Source of the DNA: Sphingomonas mollis
GTDB lineage: Bacteria > Pseudomonadota > Alphaproteobacteria > Sphingomonadales > Sphingomonadaceae
Reading direction: 5' to 3'
Length of the DNA stretch: 64,000 nucleotides
NCBI RefSeq assembly: GCF_016427505.1
Contig: NZ_JAELXS010000006.1
Coordinates: forward strand, 124,001-188,000
Positions 32,963-42,452 of this stretch are shown piece after piece. Positions within the stretch are counted from its first letter, which is position 1. Each line of letters starts with the position of its first letter. The notes below the pieces were generated by a model, which did not search any database, was not told the DNA's origin, and worked only from the letters and a program-made list of their open reading frames with translations. The position numbers were made by a program, and so were the translations under genes.

Positions 32963-34549
32963 ATGAAACTGCGAAAATCTGATCGGTCATCCTACTCGCC
33001 TCAAGCGAATCTTAACCCTGAGCGCTTGGTTCGCACCAAGACCGGCCTGGAGTTGGACGTTGCCGGGACATCTTGGCATATGTCCCCCAATCATCGGATC
33101 GACGTCAAGATCTTTGGATACCATCAATCGATAGACGATGGTGTGCGGTCTTTCTTAGAGCATCATCTCCGTGTCAACTCCGCTTCCTACGTTGCGAGCC
33201 AGCGGTCGATGCTCCGTCCGCTGGCGGAGCTCGATGTTCAGGTCGCTGTGCGTCGATCCTTGGACGAGTCAGGTCACTTGGACCGAAGCGTCTTGGAGGC
33301 CTTCCAGGACGCGGTGGATCGGACGGTCTCGAAACATATTCGACCCAACTATGTGGGCGCATTCGCACGCATGTACCTTATGTCCACCGATCTTGGGATC
33401 GAAGGATTCGACGACGACGTAGCGGCGGAACTCGACGAGATGGTCATCGGCAACAACCCGATAGGCCAGGCCGTCCTGTCGAACGACCCCCAGTCGGGTC
33501 CGATACCGCGTCGCGAGATGGACGCTCTGCTGGTGAAGCTCAAGGACGCGACGGAGCGCCGCCTGATCCCAACCACTCACCTGGCAGTGACCTGGCTATT
33601 CATCTGCTTCGGCTGCAACAGCAAGAATCTGCGGCTTATTCACGAGGGCGACTGTTCCGTCGTCGACGTGCCCGATGGTGACCCCGTATATCAGGTACAG
33701 GTTCCACGCATCAAGAAGCGTACCAGGGGCGAGAGGGATCAGTTCAGAACGAGACAGGTTCCCGCGGCGGTCGGTGCCGTGCTGGACCAGCTAGTCACCG
33801 ACAACCGGCAGCAGGCCCTATATCGCGACGGTATCGACCGTCGGCGCTTCGACTGGCCTCTATTTCGCACTCGATGGGCGCGGGAAGATCTGCTTGACGG
33901 CGCCTTCGACGCCAGCGCCTTCCGGGTCGAAGCCTTCTGGCCCGGTATGATCCTCAAGGAAGTCGCGGAGCTACTTGATCTCAGGGCAGCTGACGGAAGC
34001 CGCCTTCGCCTAACCCCGCGGCGTCTCCGCTATACTTTCGCCGCGAGGCTGGTGGCCGACGGTGCAGCTCCCCGCGACGTGGCGGATGCGCTTGACCATA
34101 GCTCGCTCAACTACGTCATGGTGTATTTCAACGCCCGGCTCGATGCGGTGGAGCAGATCGACAAGGCGGTCGACAGCTTCCTCAGCCCCGTAGCGGACGC
34201 ATTCATGGGTCGGATCGCACTGGACGAGGTCGACGCCCAGGGAGCAGGACAACCGCTGCGCCGCATTTCCCACGTGAGCCCGACGATGAACGCCATGCGT
34301 GCCGTCGGGTCGTGCGGCGAACTTGGTGACTGCGAGAAGCATGCGCCCACTGCCTGCTATGATTGTCGGGTCTTCATCCCCTTCGTCGATGCGGACCATC
34401 AGGCGGTCCTTGACGACCTTCTGCTCCAGCGTGAGCGGAGGCTCGCGAACGGCGACGACCCTCGCTGGACCCAGATCAACGATCGCGCGATCGCTAATGC
34501 GAAGGCAGTCATCCGGCGGTGTGCGGCAATCCGGAATGTCGGCGAATGA
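32963..34549 (+). CDS. Tyrosine recombinase-like protein 1 (lacks clear catalytic Arg I)
   Basis: A 528-residue protein with a tyrosine-recombinase C-terminal layout: residues 350-365 RRLRYTFAARL, then LDHSSLNYVMVYF at about 376-388 supplying His and Tyr. At the place where integrases have G-x-R-x-x-E-L, it has CFGCNSKNLRLI (near 205-225), so the first catalytic Arg seems replaced. Near 450-476 a Cys cluster (CGELGDCEKHAPTACYDC) could bind zinc, as in the TnpA/TnpB pair of Tn554-like elements. The stop lies 31 bases inside the next gene. Such paired recombinases often act together, with one being catalytically weak. Confidence 0.8.
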   Translation: MKLRKSDRSSYSPQANLNPERLVRTKTGLELDVAGTSWHMSPNHRIDVKIFGYHQSIDDGVRSFLEHHLRVNSASYVASQRSMLRPLAELDVQVAVRRSLDESGHLDRSVLEAFQDAVDRTVSKHIRPNYVGAFARMYLMSTDLGIEGFDDDVAAELDEMVIGNNPIGQAVLSNDPQSGPIPRREMDALLVKLKDATERRLIPTTHLAVTWLFICFGCNSKNLRLIHEGDCSVVDVPDGDPVYQVQVPRIKKRTRGERDQFRTRQVPAAVGAVLDQLVTDNRQQALYRDGIDRRRFDWPLFRTRWAREDLLDGAFDASAFRVEAFWPGMILKEVAELLDLRAADGSRLRLTPRRLRYTFAARLVADGAAPRDVADALDHSSLNYVMVYFNARLDAVEQIDKAVDSFLSPVADAFMGRIALDEVDAQGAGQPLRRISHVSPTMNAMRAVGSCGELGDCEKHAPTACYDCRVFIPFVDADHQAVLDDLLLQRERRLANGDDPRWTQINDRAIANAKAVIRRCAAIRNVGE

Positions 34550-36651
34550 GCGATACGCTCGATCCGCATCGTTCCAAGCGCTCTTCCGTTGCCGTGGTTC
34601 GCCCATTCGCGAGCGCGGCGGAGCGCACCTGCGGCGAGAACCTGGCCCGTCTGGTAAAGAAGGCCAAGCAGGCGAACGTACTCAGGGCAGAAGACTGGAA
34701 CAGTCCTCGCTGGGATCTGCAACGCAAGAGCAGGGCGTCATCAGCCGGCGACGGCGGTCTATGCTTCACGATCGATCGATCGACCAAGGGCAACCTCGCA
34801 GCGCCCTTTCCGCCTCGCTACATGGATTTCGTCAAGGCTCTTGTCTGCCGATATGAAGCGAAGGAAGTCGGCGGGTACGCAGCCTCGAACCTCCAGCAGG
34901 TGATCAGGGCGGCCTCATTCCTTTTCCTCCAGCTCTCGCCGGATCGCGGCGATGCTGACGTGACCCTCGTTACCGCAGGCCACCTCGAGCGTGCCGCGGT
35001 GCAGGCGTCGGAGAGCATGAATGCGGGATATAGGAACATCAGGTCGAAGCTGATCTTCATAGCGAACCTGCTCGTGCGGGACGGCATCGTTCCGCTGGCG
35101 CTTTCTTGGAAGTGCCCGCCGGTGTCGTACAAAGACCGCCGCGCGGTGGTACCGGACGAGGACCGGCTGCGCAGCGACCATATGCCTTCGCCCGAAGTGC
35201 TGGATGCGCTCGCGGACCTCTCGTTGCGGACCGATCTCGACGATCGCGATCTGCTGCTCGTCCGGATCGTCGACCTGCTGGTCTGCGCGGGCTTTCGGAT
35301 CAACGAAGCGCTGACCCTCCCGAACGACTGCCTGGTGGAGGAGGCCGCACTCGATGACGACGGCATCCAGCTCCTCGATCGCACAGGCACCCCTCTGGTG
35401 CGCATGGCGCTGCGATACTGGCCGGAGAAGCAGGGTCATCTCGAAGTTAGGCTCAAGCCGATCCCGACCGTCATGCAGCCCATCGTACGACGAGCCCTGG
35501 CGGATATCCGCAGGATCACGGATCCCCATCGAGCAGTGGCGTCGTACCAGCGCCGTCACGCTGGACGTACGCTACTTGGCGAGCCCTGGGACAGCCTTCC
35601 AGCGGACGCCATGCTGTCGACGTACGAACTTGGACTGGTCCTCCAGCTCGGCCGTGGAAAGACCGAGTTGTCGAGGCAGCGGGTTCAGAGTCTAGCCAAT
35701 CAATACCTCGAAAATCACGCTAGAACTTTGTCGAAGACAAGAGGTTTCCGAAGTTTCGAGGTCAGCAAGCTCAACCTGGAAGCTCATCTGTGTGGCAGGT
35801 CGATCGCCGGAAACATTCTTCGCGCTGGCGAGGGCGTTCAGGACATAGCCGAGAGTCTGTGCGTCGTCTCGCATCGATTCGTCCACCGTCATCATAAGGC
35901 CGGTGTGCCAGGGACGGTCCGGCTGGTGACCGACGCCATGATCGACGTCTTTTTGGGAGGGCTCAAGAGTAAGACGCAGAAATCGATCTTCGACCGCCTT
36001 GAGTACTTCGGTCCCAACCGAGAGACGCTATCGGTCGATACGCACGACTTTAGGCACTGGCTGAACACCCTGGCCGAAGAAGGCGGCCTGTCCGAAATGG
36101 AGGTGGCCAGGTGGTTCGGCCGTGCCGACATCGGTCACAACCCCGCCTATCAACACATGCTGCAGTCGGAACGCGTCCGACGCATGCGGAAGTATATGGA
36201 GGACGGCAAGGCGGAAGGGCCAATCGCCGATGCCGCAGCCCGCATCAACGATCCGATCCGGCGGGCTGACTTCATCGCAAGCACCACGGCATCCGCGCAT
36301 GTAACCGACTTCGGGATCTGCGTTCATCCATGGAACGTGTATCCCTGTGCCAAGCATGGCGCCTGCGCGGGGTGCGGCGATCTGCGTGTGATCAAGGGTG
36401 ACGAGCAGTCGCAGCAGCGTACGTCCCAGCGCCTTGTCGCCGTCGAGGAGCAGCTTGCGATCGCGCGTGAAGCGATGACGGCCGAGGAGTGGGGTGCCGA
36501 CCGTTGGGTCGCCGCTCATGAGCGGGAGCGGGACAGCCTGAAGCGCATCATGGCTGTGCACGACGGGCAGCTGGACTCCGGCACCATCGTGCACATGCCG
36601 AGTAGCTCATCAACTTTGAAGCCTGGCCCAGGCGCCGGCGGGTCAAGGTGA
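34519..36651 (+). CDS. Tyrosine recombinase 2, large
   Basis: A 710-residue phage-integrase-family protein. Arg I is in CAGFRINEALTLP (about 255-266), the HxxR box is HDFRHWLNTLA (about 508-518), and Tyr lies in GHNPAYQHM (about 540). The C-terminal Cys cluster (CVHPWNVYPCAKHGACAGC) parallels that of recombinase 1. It probably performs the strand exchange for this module. The gene overlaps its predecessor by 31 bases and the following small gene by GTGA, so the three are translated as a unit. It matches the TnpB-like role in Tn554-type systems. Confidence 0.84.
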   Translation: MCGNPECRRMSDTLDPHRSKRSSVAVVRPFASAAERTCGENLARLVKKAKQANVLRAEDWNSPRWDLQRKSRASSAGDGGLCFTIDRSTKGNLAAPFPPRYMDFVKALVCRYEAKEVGGYAASNLQQVIRAASFLFLQLSPDRGDADVTLVTAGHLERAAVQASESMNAGYRNIRSKLIFIANLLVRDGIVPLALSWKCPPVSYKDRRAVVPDEDRLRSDHMPSPEVLDALADLSLRTDLDDRDLLLVRIVDLLVCAGFRINEALTLPNDCLVEEAALDDDGIQLLDRTGTPLVRMALRYWPEKQGHLEVRLKPIPTVMQPIVRRALADIRRITDPHRAVASYQRRHAGRTLLGEPWDSLPADAMLSTYELGLVLQLGRGKTELSRQRVQSLANQYLENHARTLSKTRGFRSFEVSKLNLEAHLCGRSIAGNILRAGEGVQDIAESLCVVSHRFVHRHHKAGVPGTVRLVTDAMIDVFLGGLKSKTQKSIFDRLEYFGPNRETLSVDTHDFRHWLNTLAEEGGLSEMEVARWFGRADIGHNPAYQHMLQSERVRRMRKYMEDGKAEGPIADAAARINDPIRRADFIASTTASAHVTDFGICVHPWNVYPCAKHGACAGCGDLRVIKGDEQSQQRTSQRLVAVEEQLAIAREAMTAEEWGADRWVAAHERERDSLKRIMAVHDGQLDSGTIVHMPSSSSTLKPGPGAGGSR

Positions 36652-37070
36652 GCGGGACGCGCCTGTCGAAGGTCGAGGCATCGCGCATCCGCAGCGCGGT
36701 GGACCGGCTACCTGCCACTACTCGACCGACCTGGGCCGTCGTCGTCGAGATCGCCAAGGAGACCACAGGACGCGACTTTACGCGACAGGCGCTGTGCGAT
36801 CACAAAAGTATCGAAAGTTCCTACAAGAAGCGAGTCGACGCCTTTCGTGAAGCCAGAAGGACAGGGCGATGCAAGAAGGGCGATGATGTCGAAAGTCCCG
36901 CAGATCGAAAGAATCGTCTGATCAAGGAAGAGAATGACATGCTACGCAAAACTATTGCCGAGTATGATCGGCGATGGAATGCTATCTTTGCTCATCTACA
37001 TCTCAAGGGCATCGATGTACGGAGCCTGCCGACTTCGCTCCCACCGATCGGTCGCGAGGGACGACAATAA
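36648..37070 (+). CDS. TnpC-like small accessory protein
   Basis: A 140-residue protein with a helix-turn-helix-like N-terminal part (TWAVVVEIAKETTGRDFTRQAL) and a basic coiled-coil centre (ENDMLRKTIAEYDRRWNAIF). It starts at GTG 36648, overlapping the recombinase 2 stop (GTGA). In Tn554-like elements a small TnpC follows two recombinases and biases integration; the arrangement here is the same. Function inferred from position and shape. Confidence 0.72.
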   Translation: MSGTRLSKVEASRIRSAVDRLPATTRPTWAVVVEIAKETTGRDFTRQALCDHKSIESSYKKRVDAFREARRTGRCKKGDDVESPADRKNRLIKEENDMLRKTIAEYDRRWNAIFAHLHLKGIDVRSLPTSLPPIGREGRQ

Positions 37071-37096
37071 CCAGCAGGCCCTTCGATTAGCGGCGT

Positions 37097-38326
37097 TCAG
37101 CGCTTGCCCGCCATCAGCCGATTATTCGATTGACGAATGAAGGCTTGGCTCTGTTGGCTCAGCATGAAACCAGCATAGTGCTCGATCATTCTCGACTTCT
37201 GCGACCAGCCCTTCTTTTCCCTGTGAGCCCTATCGCTCTCGACCTTGTCCCTATTCTCTGCCCTGTCGAGTTCCACCCAACGTTCGCTGTCGTCAGCACG
37301 GAGAACGTGCTGAGTGATGTTCGCCAGCTCTGAAAACGATGCACCAAGGGTCGCATAGATGTCACGCAGACGACGCCCCGACAGGGGGGGCCCGCCGGTC
37401 GAAATGAATATGAAGCCGTTCCGTCGGGCCGAAGCCGGAAAATTCGCCCTTCCCTTCGTCTTTCCGTCCCTGTGCCGCACCCATGCGGCAAGCGAATCAG
37501 CCACTTGGTCCATCAACGGGATCGTGCGGCCGAGCGTCTTCACCAAGGCGGGTTCCGATCGCGGGTCCTCGGCATCGAATGGGCGGCGCTCGATCGTGAC
37601 CGTCCTGTCGGCGCTCCGATCGTCGAATTGCGGACGCTTCAGGCTCAGCGTCTCGCCAGCTCTAGGACCGAGATAGTACGCGAGCATGAGGATGGCATAG
37701 TTCCGGATCCGCAGCTTCGGCGTGAATGGGTTCTGCGCGTGGTCCGGATGAATCACCTCCAAGAACAGTTGCCGTTGTGTGGGTGTCAGTCCCTTGCGTA
37801 TGCTGCGGTTCGGTGCGGGGCCTGCTTCCCGGGGGCAGCGTTCCTGGACCAGCCGATCGAAGCGCCTCCTCTCGCTTTCCAGCAGACCTCTGGTCTGCTT
37901 GTCCGCTCGCTGCTGGAACGGCTCCTGCAGCCAATAGAGGTAATCCATGAAGGCGGTGAAATAGCTCCCCGCCACAGCCGCCCCTATACGACCCTTGCCG
38001 TCGAGCCGCTCCTCGCAGGCTCTCGCGAGATTGTCGAGCTCGAGCCGATCGAAGATCATGCCGGTAGTGGCAAGGCGCCGATCGATGTCGATGCCCGTAT
38101 TTGCAACGAATGCGACGCCTCGGGCAATGCCCCGGAGGTGGTTCTCCATGGTGGCATAGGCACGTCCTTGGGGGCGCAACCACGTCGTGACGTAAGCCGA
38201 TACACGAGCGTCGGGAACACCTGCAGAATCGACGAGCTGCGGGACACGCTCGCCGTCGTCGTACCGGCACTCCCGGATGACGCTACGCTGCAAGGAGAGA
38301 TGATGGTCGGACATGCCAACCATCAA
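37097..38326 (-). CDS. Tyrosine recombinase 3, integrase facing the island end
   Basis: A 409-residue integrase with a complete catalytic set: Arg I in LGPRAGETLSL, HxxR in QHVLR, the W of GWSQKSRMIEHY and the Tyr of EHY close to the C-terminus. The first 120 residues form the core-binding part. It faces the plus-strand recombinase trio tail to tail, 26 bases away, and lies 160 bases from the dnaN stop codon. Integrases placed at the edge of an island usually cut at that edge, so this is the best candidate for integration at the dnaN end. Start ambiguity is small: ATG 38326 or the ATG at 38314. Confidence 0.86.
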   Translation of the reverse strand: MMVGMSDHHLSLQRSVIRECRYDDGERVPQLVDSAGVPDARVSAYVTTWLRPQGRAYATMENHLRGIARGVAFVANTGIDIDRRLATTGMIFDRLELDNLARACEERLDGKGRIGAAVAGSYFTAFMDYLYWLQEPFQQRADKQTRGLLESERRRFDRLVQERCPREAGPAPNRSIRKGLTPTQRQLFLEVIHPDHAQNPFTPKLRIRNYAILMLAYYLGPRAGETLSLKRPQFDDRSADRTVTIERRPFDAEDPRSEPALVKTLGRTIPLMDQVADSLAAWVRHRDGKTKGRANFPASARRNGFIFISTGGPPLSGRRLRDIYATLGASFSELANITQHVLRADDSERWVELDRAENRDKVESDRAHREKKGWSQKSRMIEHYAGFMLSQQSQAFIRQSNNRLMAGKR

Positions 38327-38376
38327 CCCTGGACAGTAGAAAAGGTGCCACCGCCACGCCTAAGTTTACGAAAGCC

Positions 38377-38487
38377 AATTATGGCCGTCTTTTTGAGGAG
38401 AAACTTGACATTTTTTACCATCGGAAATGGCAGTCTTCGTGATCGTCTAAGGCGTGAAAACTTTACATATTGCAATTGTGGCCGTCT
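38377..38487 (+). repeat. Three direct repeats at the island/dnaN junction, likely recombination sites
   Basis: AATTATGGCCGTCT (38377-38390), ATGGCAGTCT (38427-38436) and AATTGTGGCCGTCT (38474-38487). The outer copies match at 13 of 14 bases; the last runs into the dnaN stop codon (38486-38488). They lie 46 and 51 bases apart in an AT-rich stretch between the integrase and dnaN. They could be core and arm sites for the recombinases. Confidence 0.5.
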
Positions 38488-39604
38488 ACACCCGCATCGG
38501 CATCAGCACGTAGAGCGCGGGGCTCTTGTCGTTCTCGCGGATCAGGGTGGGGGCGGCGGCGTCGGCCAGGTGAACCTCGACGAGGTCACTGTCGATCTGG
38601 CCGAGAATGTCGAGCAGGTAACGGCTGTTGAAGCCGATCTCGAATGGCGTGGCGACGTATTCGCCCGACACTTCCTCGGCGGCGGTGCCGTTTTCGGGGC
38701 TGGTGACGGACAGCGTGATCTTGTCGCGGTCGAGCGCCATCTTCACCGCGCGGGTCTTTTCGGTGGCGATGGTGGAAACGCGGTCGACGCCTTCCATGAA
38801 GCTCTTAGGATCGATCTTCAGGATCTTGTCGTTGCCGGTCGGGATGACGCGCGAATAATCGGGGAAGGTGCCGTCGATCAGCTTCGACGTCAGCAGCGCG
38901 CGACCGAGATCGAAGCGGATCTTGGTGCCCGACAGCGACACGCCGACCGATCCGTCGACCTCGTCGAGCAGCTTGCGCAGTTCGGCGACGCATTTGCGCG
39001 GCACGATCACGTCGGGCATGTTCTCCGCACCATCGGGGCGGGGCAGGGTGATGCGGGCGAGGCGGTGACCGTCGGTCGCCGCCGCCTTCAGCACCGGCTG
39101 CGCGCTGTCGCCGTCGGCGACGTGCAGGAAGATGCCGTTCAGGTAATAGCGCGTCTCTTCGGTCGAGATCGCGAAACGCGTCTTGTCGATGATCTGCTTC
39201 AGCGTTTCGGCGGGCAATTCGAACTGGGTCGGCAGCTCACCCTCGGCGATCACCGGGAAATCGTCGCGCGGCAGGGTACCGAGCGAGAAGCGCGCACGGC
39301 CGGCGACGATCGCCATACGACCTTCGGCGGCGGACAGCTGGACCTGCGATCCTTCGGGCAGCTTGCGGGCGATATCGAACAGCGTGTGCGCCGACACGGT
39401 AGTGGAGCCGGGCTGATCGACGGCAGCGGGCACCGATTCGTTGATCTGCAGGTCGAGATCGGTCGCCATCATCTTCAGCGTACCTTCGGCCGTCGCCTCG
39501 AGCAGCACGTTCGACAGGATGGGAATGGTGTTGCGCCGCTCCACCACGGACTGGACATGGCTCAGCCCCTTGAGGAGCGTCGCGCGTTCGATCGTCGCCT
39601 TCAT
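38486..39604 (-). CDS. dnaN: DNA polymerase III beta subunit (sliding clamp)
   Basis: A 372-residue sliding clamp, normal length (366-377). It opens MKATIERATLLKGLSHVQSVVE with RRNTIPILSNVLLEA, and has the central ATDGHRLA and the C-terminal YVLMPMRV that binds clamp partners. The dimer ring tethers DNA polymerase III to DNA. The chosen ATG at 39604 is the family start; a longer open frame to 39844 is not. The C-terminus is intact despite the adjoining island, so integration left the gene functional. The flanking gene on the right is chromosomal, which sets the island edge here. Confidence 0.97.
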   Translation of the reverse strand: MKATIERATLLKGLSHVQSVVERRNTIPILSNVLLEATAEGTLKMMATDLDLQINESVPAAVDQPGSTTVSAHTLFDIARKLPEGSQVQLSAAEGRMAIVAGRARFSLGTLPRDDFPVIAEGELPTQFELPAETLKQIIDKTRFAISTEETRYYLNGIFLHVADGDSAQPVLKAAATDGHRLARITLPRPDGAENMPDVIVPRKCVAELRKLLDEVDGSVGVSLSGTKIRFDLGRALLTSKLIDGTFPDYSRVIPTGNDKILKIDPKSFMEGVDRVSTIATEKTRAVKMALDRDKITLSVTSPENGTAAEEVSGEYVATPFEIGFNSRYLLDILGQIDSDLVEVHLADAAAPTLIRENDKSPALYVLMPMRV

Positions 39605-39773
39605 GCGGTATCCCCTTCGGCCCCACCGAATCCCGAGGCCGGAAAATTGGCGGCCAGTCCTACTGGAAAAAGGAGACAGGGCAAGCGTTCCGGCGGGATC
39701 GTTTCGGGACGGGGATGCGACCGCGCGCGGAATTGCCGTTGCGTCCGCTCGCCGGGCGGTGAAAAGCGCGCGG

Positions 39774-40310
39774 ATGCGGCAGGTGGCACGGATCGGAGCG
39801 ATGATGCTGGGTCTGGCCACGTGGCCGGTCATGGCGACGATCAATGGGACGACCGGTGGGGCGCCGCGCGATCCGACCAGCCGGACGGTCGGCGTCTATC
39901 GCGGCTGGGCGGCGTTCCGCGATTCCCGACGCTGCTATGCGATCGCCCGCCCCGTGGTGGCCGCGGGCGGATGGCGCACGCCGGCGGCGGCCAGCATCGC
40001 GACCTGGCCGGCGAGGGGCCTGCGATCGTCGCTGCACATCCGCCTCAGCCGCCTCGCCGCGACGGGCGCGGTCATCACGCTGACCGCGGGCGAGCGCCGG
40101 TTCCAGTTGATCGGGCGCGGGCATGACGCCTGGGCGACCGATTCGGCGAGCGACCGGGCGCTGGTCGCGGCGCTGCGGTCGGAACGCAGCATGAGCGTGG
40201 AGTGGGTCGGGATCGGCGGGCGGCCGTTCGCCGACACCTATGCGCTGGCCGGTGCCGCCACCGCGATCGACGCGGCGGCGCTGGCGTGTCTGGGGCGCGG
40301 CGGGCGGTAG
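39774..40310 (+). CDS. Exported IalB-like protein, sphingomonad type
   Basis: A 178-residue protein with a hydrophobic N-terminus (IGAMMLGLATWPVMA) acting as a signal peptide. The middle, VGVYRGWAAFRDSRRCYAIARP, is the pattern of invasion-associated locus B-like proteins common in sphingomonads, though often with no virulence role. The ATG at 39774 was chosen because the frame upstream is antisense to dnaN. It is divergent from dnaN. Confidence 0.68.
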   Translation: MRQVARIGAMMLGLATWPVMATINGTTGGAPRDPTSRTVGVYRGWAAFRDSRRCYAIARPVVAAGGWRTPAAASIATWPARGLRSSLHIRLSRLAATGAVITLTAGERRFQLIGRGHDAWATDSASDRALVAALRSERSMSVEWVGIGGRPFADTYALAGAATAIDAAALACLGRGGR

Positions 40311-40348
40311 GTGTGGAAAAAGCCGCATTTTTGCGGTAAGCGCGGGCC

Positions 40349-41545
40349 ATGCAGACAGCCGCGAACCTGATGCCCATCCCCGGGCATGTCGATCCCGTAC
40401 CCGTGCCGCGCGCGCCCAGTCTTCGGGCGGATGGGCGGATCGACCTGATCGGGCTGACGAAGGAGCAACTGCGCCAGACCTTGCTGGATGCCGGCATGGA
40501 GCTGAAACAGGCCAAGCTGCGCGGCAAGCAGATATTCCATTGGCTGTACAATCGCGGCGCGACGGAGTTCGCGCAGATGACCGATATCGCCAAGGCGCAG
40601 CATCCGTGGCTGACCGAGCGGTTCGTGGTCGGCCGCCCGGAAGTGGTCGAGGCGCAGGTGTCGACCGACGGCACGCGCAAATGGCTGCTGCGGTCGCCGG
40701 ACGGTCAGGATTACGAGGCGGTGTTCATCCCCGATGCCGATCGCGGGACGCTGTGCGTGTCGAGTCAGGTCGGCTGCACGCTGAACTGCACTTTTTGCCA
40801 CACCGGCACGATGCGGCTGGTGCGCAACCTGACCGCGGGCGAGATCGTCGGGCAGGTGATGCTGGCGCGCGACGCGCTGGGCGAATGGCCGTCGCAGCCC
40901 GAGGGGCGGATGCTGACCAACATCGTGATGATGGGAATGGGCGAGCCGCTGTATAATTTCGATGCGGTGCGCGATGCGCTGAAGCTGGTGATGGACGGCG
41001 ACGGCCTGGCGCTGTCCAAGCGGCGGATCACGCTGTCGACGTCCGGCGTCGTGCCGATGATGGCGCGGGCGGGGGCGGAGATCGGCGTGAACCTCGCGGT
41101 GTCGCTGCACGCGGTGACGAAGGAGGTGCGCGACGAGATCGTGCCGCTGAACCGCAAATACGGCATCGAGGAATTGTTGCAGGCGTGCGCCGATTATCCC
41201 GGCGCCAACAACGCGCGGCGGATCACGTTCGAATATGTGATGCTGAAGGACAAGAATGATTCGGACGCGGACGCGCACGAACTCGTGCGGCTGCTGCGCC
41301 ATTACGACCTGCCCGCCAAGGTGAACCTGATCCCGTTCAACCCGTGGCCGGGCGCGAATTACGAATGCTCGACGCCGGATCGCATCCGCTCGTTCTCGGA
41401 CATCGTGTTCGAGGGGGGCATCTCGGCGCCCGTCCGCACCCCGCGCGGGCGCGATATCGATGCGGCGTGCGGCCAGTTGAAGACCGCCGCCGAGAAGAAG
41501 AGCCGCGCCGAGCTCGATCGCGAGGCGGCCGCGCTCGTTGCTTGA
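40349..41545 (+). CDS. rlmN: 23S rRNA (adenine2503-C2)-methyltransferase, also tRNA A37
   Basis: A 398-residue radical-SAM enzyme. The Fe-S motif CxxxCxxC is at Cys143, Cys147 and Cys150 ([17 protein letters not shown]). The upstream [17 protein letters not shown] and downstream [17 protein letters not shown] are family hallmarks. It methylates A2503 of 23S rRNA and A37 of some tRNAs using two SAM. Length is normal. The stop overlaps the TTG start of the next gene by eight bases, suggesting co-transcription. Confidence 0.96.
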   Translation: MQTAANLMPIPGHVDPVPVPRAPSLRADGRIDLIGLTKEQLRQTLLDAGMELKQAKLRGKQIFHWLYNRGATEFAQMTDIAKAQHPWLTERFVVGRPEVVEAQVSTDGTRKWLLRSPDGQDYEAVFIPDADRGTLCVSSQVGCTLNCTFCHTGTMRLVRNLTAGEIVGQVMLARDALGEWPSQPEGRMLTNIVMMGMGEPLYNFDAVRDALKLVMDGDGLALSKRRITLSTSGVVPMMARAGAEIGVNLAVSLHAVTKEVRDEIVPLNRKYGIEELLQACADYPGANNARRITFEYVMLKDKNDSDADAHELVRLLRHYDLPAKVNLIPFNPWPGANYECSTPDRIRSFSDIVFEGGISAPVRTPRGRDIDAACGQLKTAAEKKSRAELDREAAALVA

Positions 41546-42296
41546 TCCCGCATCGCTGGGACTGGCGGCGGCGGCAGGAGTGGTCGGCGGCGCGATGAAC
41601 GCGCTGGCGGGCGGTGGTACGTTCGCGACGATGCCGGCGCTGCTGGCGCTGGGCACGCCGGCCAACATCGCCAACGCCACGTCCAACCTGGCACTGATGC
41701 CGGGAGCGGCGGCGAGCGCATGGAGCTTTCGCGAGGAGCTGGCGCCGGTCGGCGGCGTGCCGGTGCGATTGCTGGCGGCGATCACCTTTGCCGCGGCGCT
41801 GGTCGGCAGCGGGCTGCTGGCGTGGACGCCGGGGGCGACGTTCGACGTGATCGTGCCGTGGCTGTTGCTGGTCGCGACGCTGGCGATCGTGTTCGGGCCG
41901 CGTGCCGCCATGTGGCTGCGCGAGCGGGTGACGATCGGGCCGCGCGTGCTGGTCGCAGCACAGGCGGTGCTGGGCGTCTATGGCGGCTATTTCGGCGGGG
42001 GCATCGGCATGATGATGACCGCGACCTATGGCCTGCTCGCCGGGGCCAGCCCGCGATCGATGTTCGCGCCGCGCACGCTGATGCTGGCCACCGCCAATTT
42101 TTCCGCCGCGATCGTCTTCGTCCTGGCGGGGCTGGTGCGGTGGGAGGCGTGCCTGCCGATGCTGGCGGGCGGGATCGTCGGCGGCTGGCTGGGCGCGATC
42201 GTGGGCAAGCGATTGCCGCCCTGGGCGGTGCGCGGCTGGACGATCCTGGTCACCGCACTGACGACGACGGTGTTCTTCTACCGCGCCTATGGCTGA
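41538..42296 (+). CDS. TauE/SafE family sulfite-exporter-like membrane protein
   Basis: A 252-residue membrane protein with about eight hydrophobic segments and the family marks [13 protein letters not shown] near the N-terminus and [15 protein letters not shown] in the middle. The family moves sulfoacetate, sulfite or related anions. The start is TTG at 41538, overlapping the rlmN stop. It is followed by a perfect 9-bp hairpin at 42306. Confidence 0.85.
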   Translation: MLDPASLGLAAAAGVVGGAMNALAGGGTFATMPALLALGTPANIANATSNLALMPGAAASAWSFREELAPVGGVPVRLLAAITFAAALVGSGLLAWTPGATFDVIVPWLLLVATLAIVFGPRAAMWLRERVTIGPRVLVAAQAVLGVYGGYFGGGIGMMMTATYGLLAGASPRSMFAPRTLMLATANFSAAIVFVLAGLVRWEACLPMLAGGIVGGWLGAIVGKRLPPWAVRGWTILVTALTTTVFFYRAYG

Positions 42297-42305
42297 AAAG
42301 CTTTC

Positions 42306-42329
42306 AGGCAATCGGTCTGACGATTGCCT
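42306..42329 (+). terminator. Possible hairpin terminator after TauE/SafE gene
   Basis: AGGCAATCG, loop GTCTGA, CGATTGCCT begins ten bases after the stop. There is no downstream T-run, so it may only protect the 3' end. Confidence 0.4.
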
Positions 42330-42452
42330 CCCGGCCCGGCCTCTCCTACCTTAACCATAACCGGCGGATTCACCGCCGACAGGCTCCCCTCGATGGGAGC
42401 GGGAGAGTGATGACGTGCGGCACCTGAAGCGCACCCTGATCCGGAGGGCGGC

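Noticed and set aside
38486..39844. Longer dnaN frame starting at 39844
   Set aside because: The first 80 residues match nothing and the family start is the ATG at 39604.
37472..40126. Plus-strand open frame of 884 codons
   Set aside because: It runs antisense through the integrase gene and dnaN, both with strong family evidence; long shadow frames are expected at this GC content.
40325..40342. Short hairpin CCGCA-TTTT-TGCGG before rlmN
   Set aside because: The five-base stem is too short to call a terminator.
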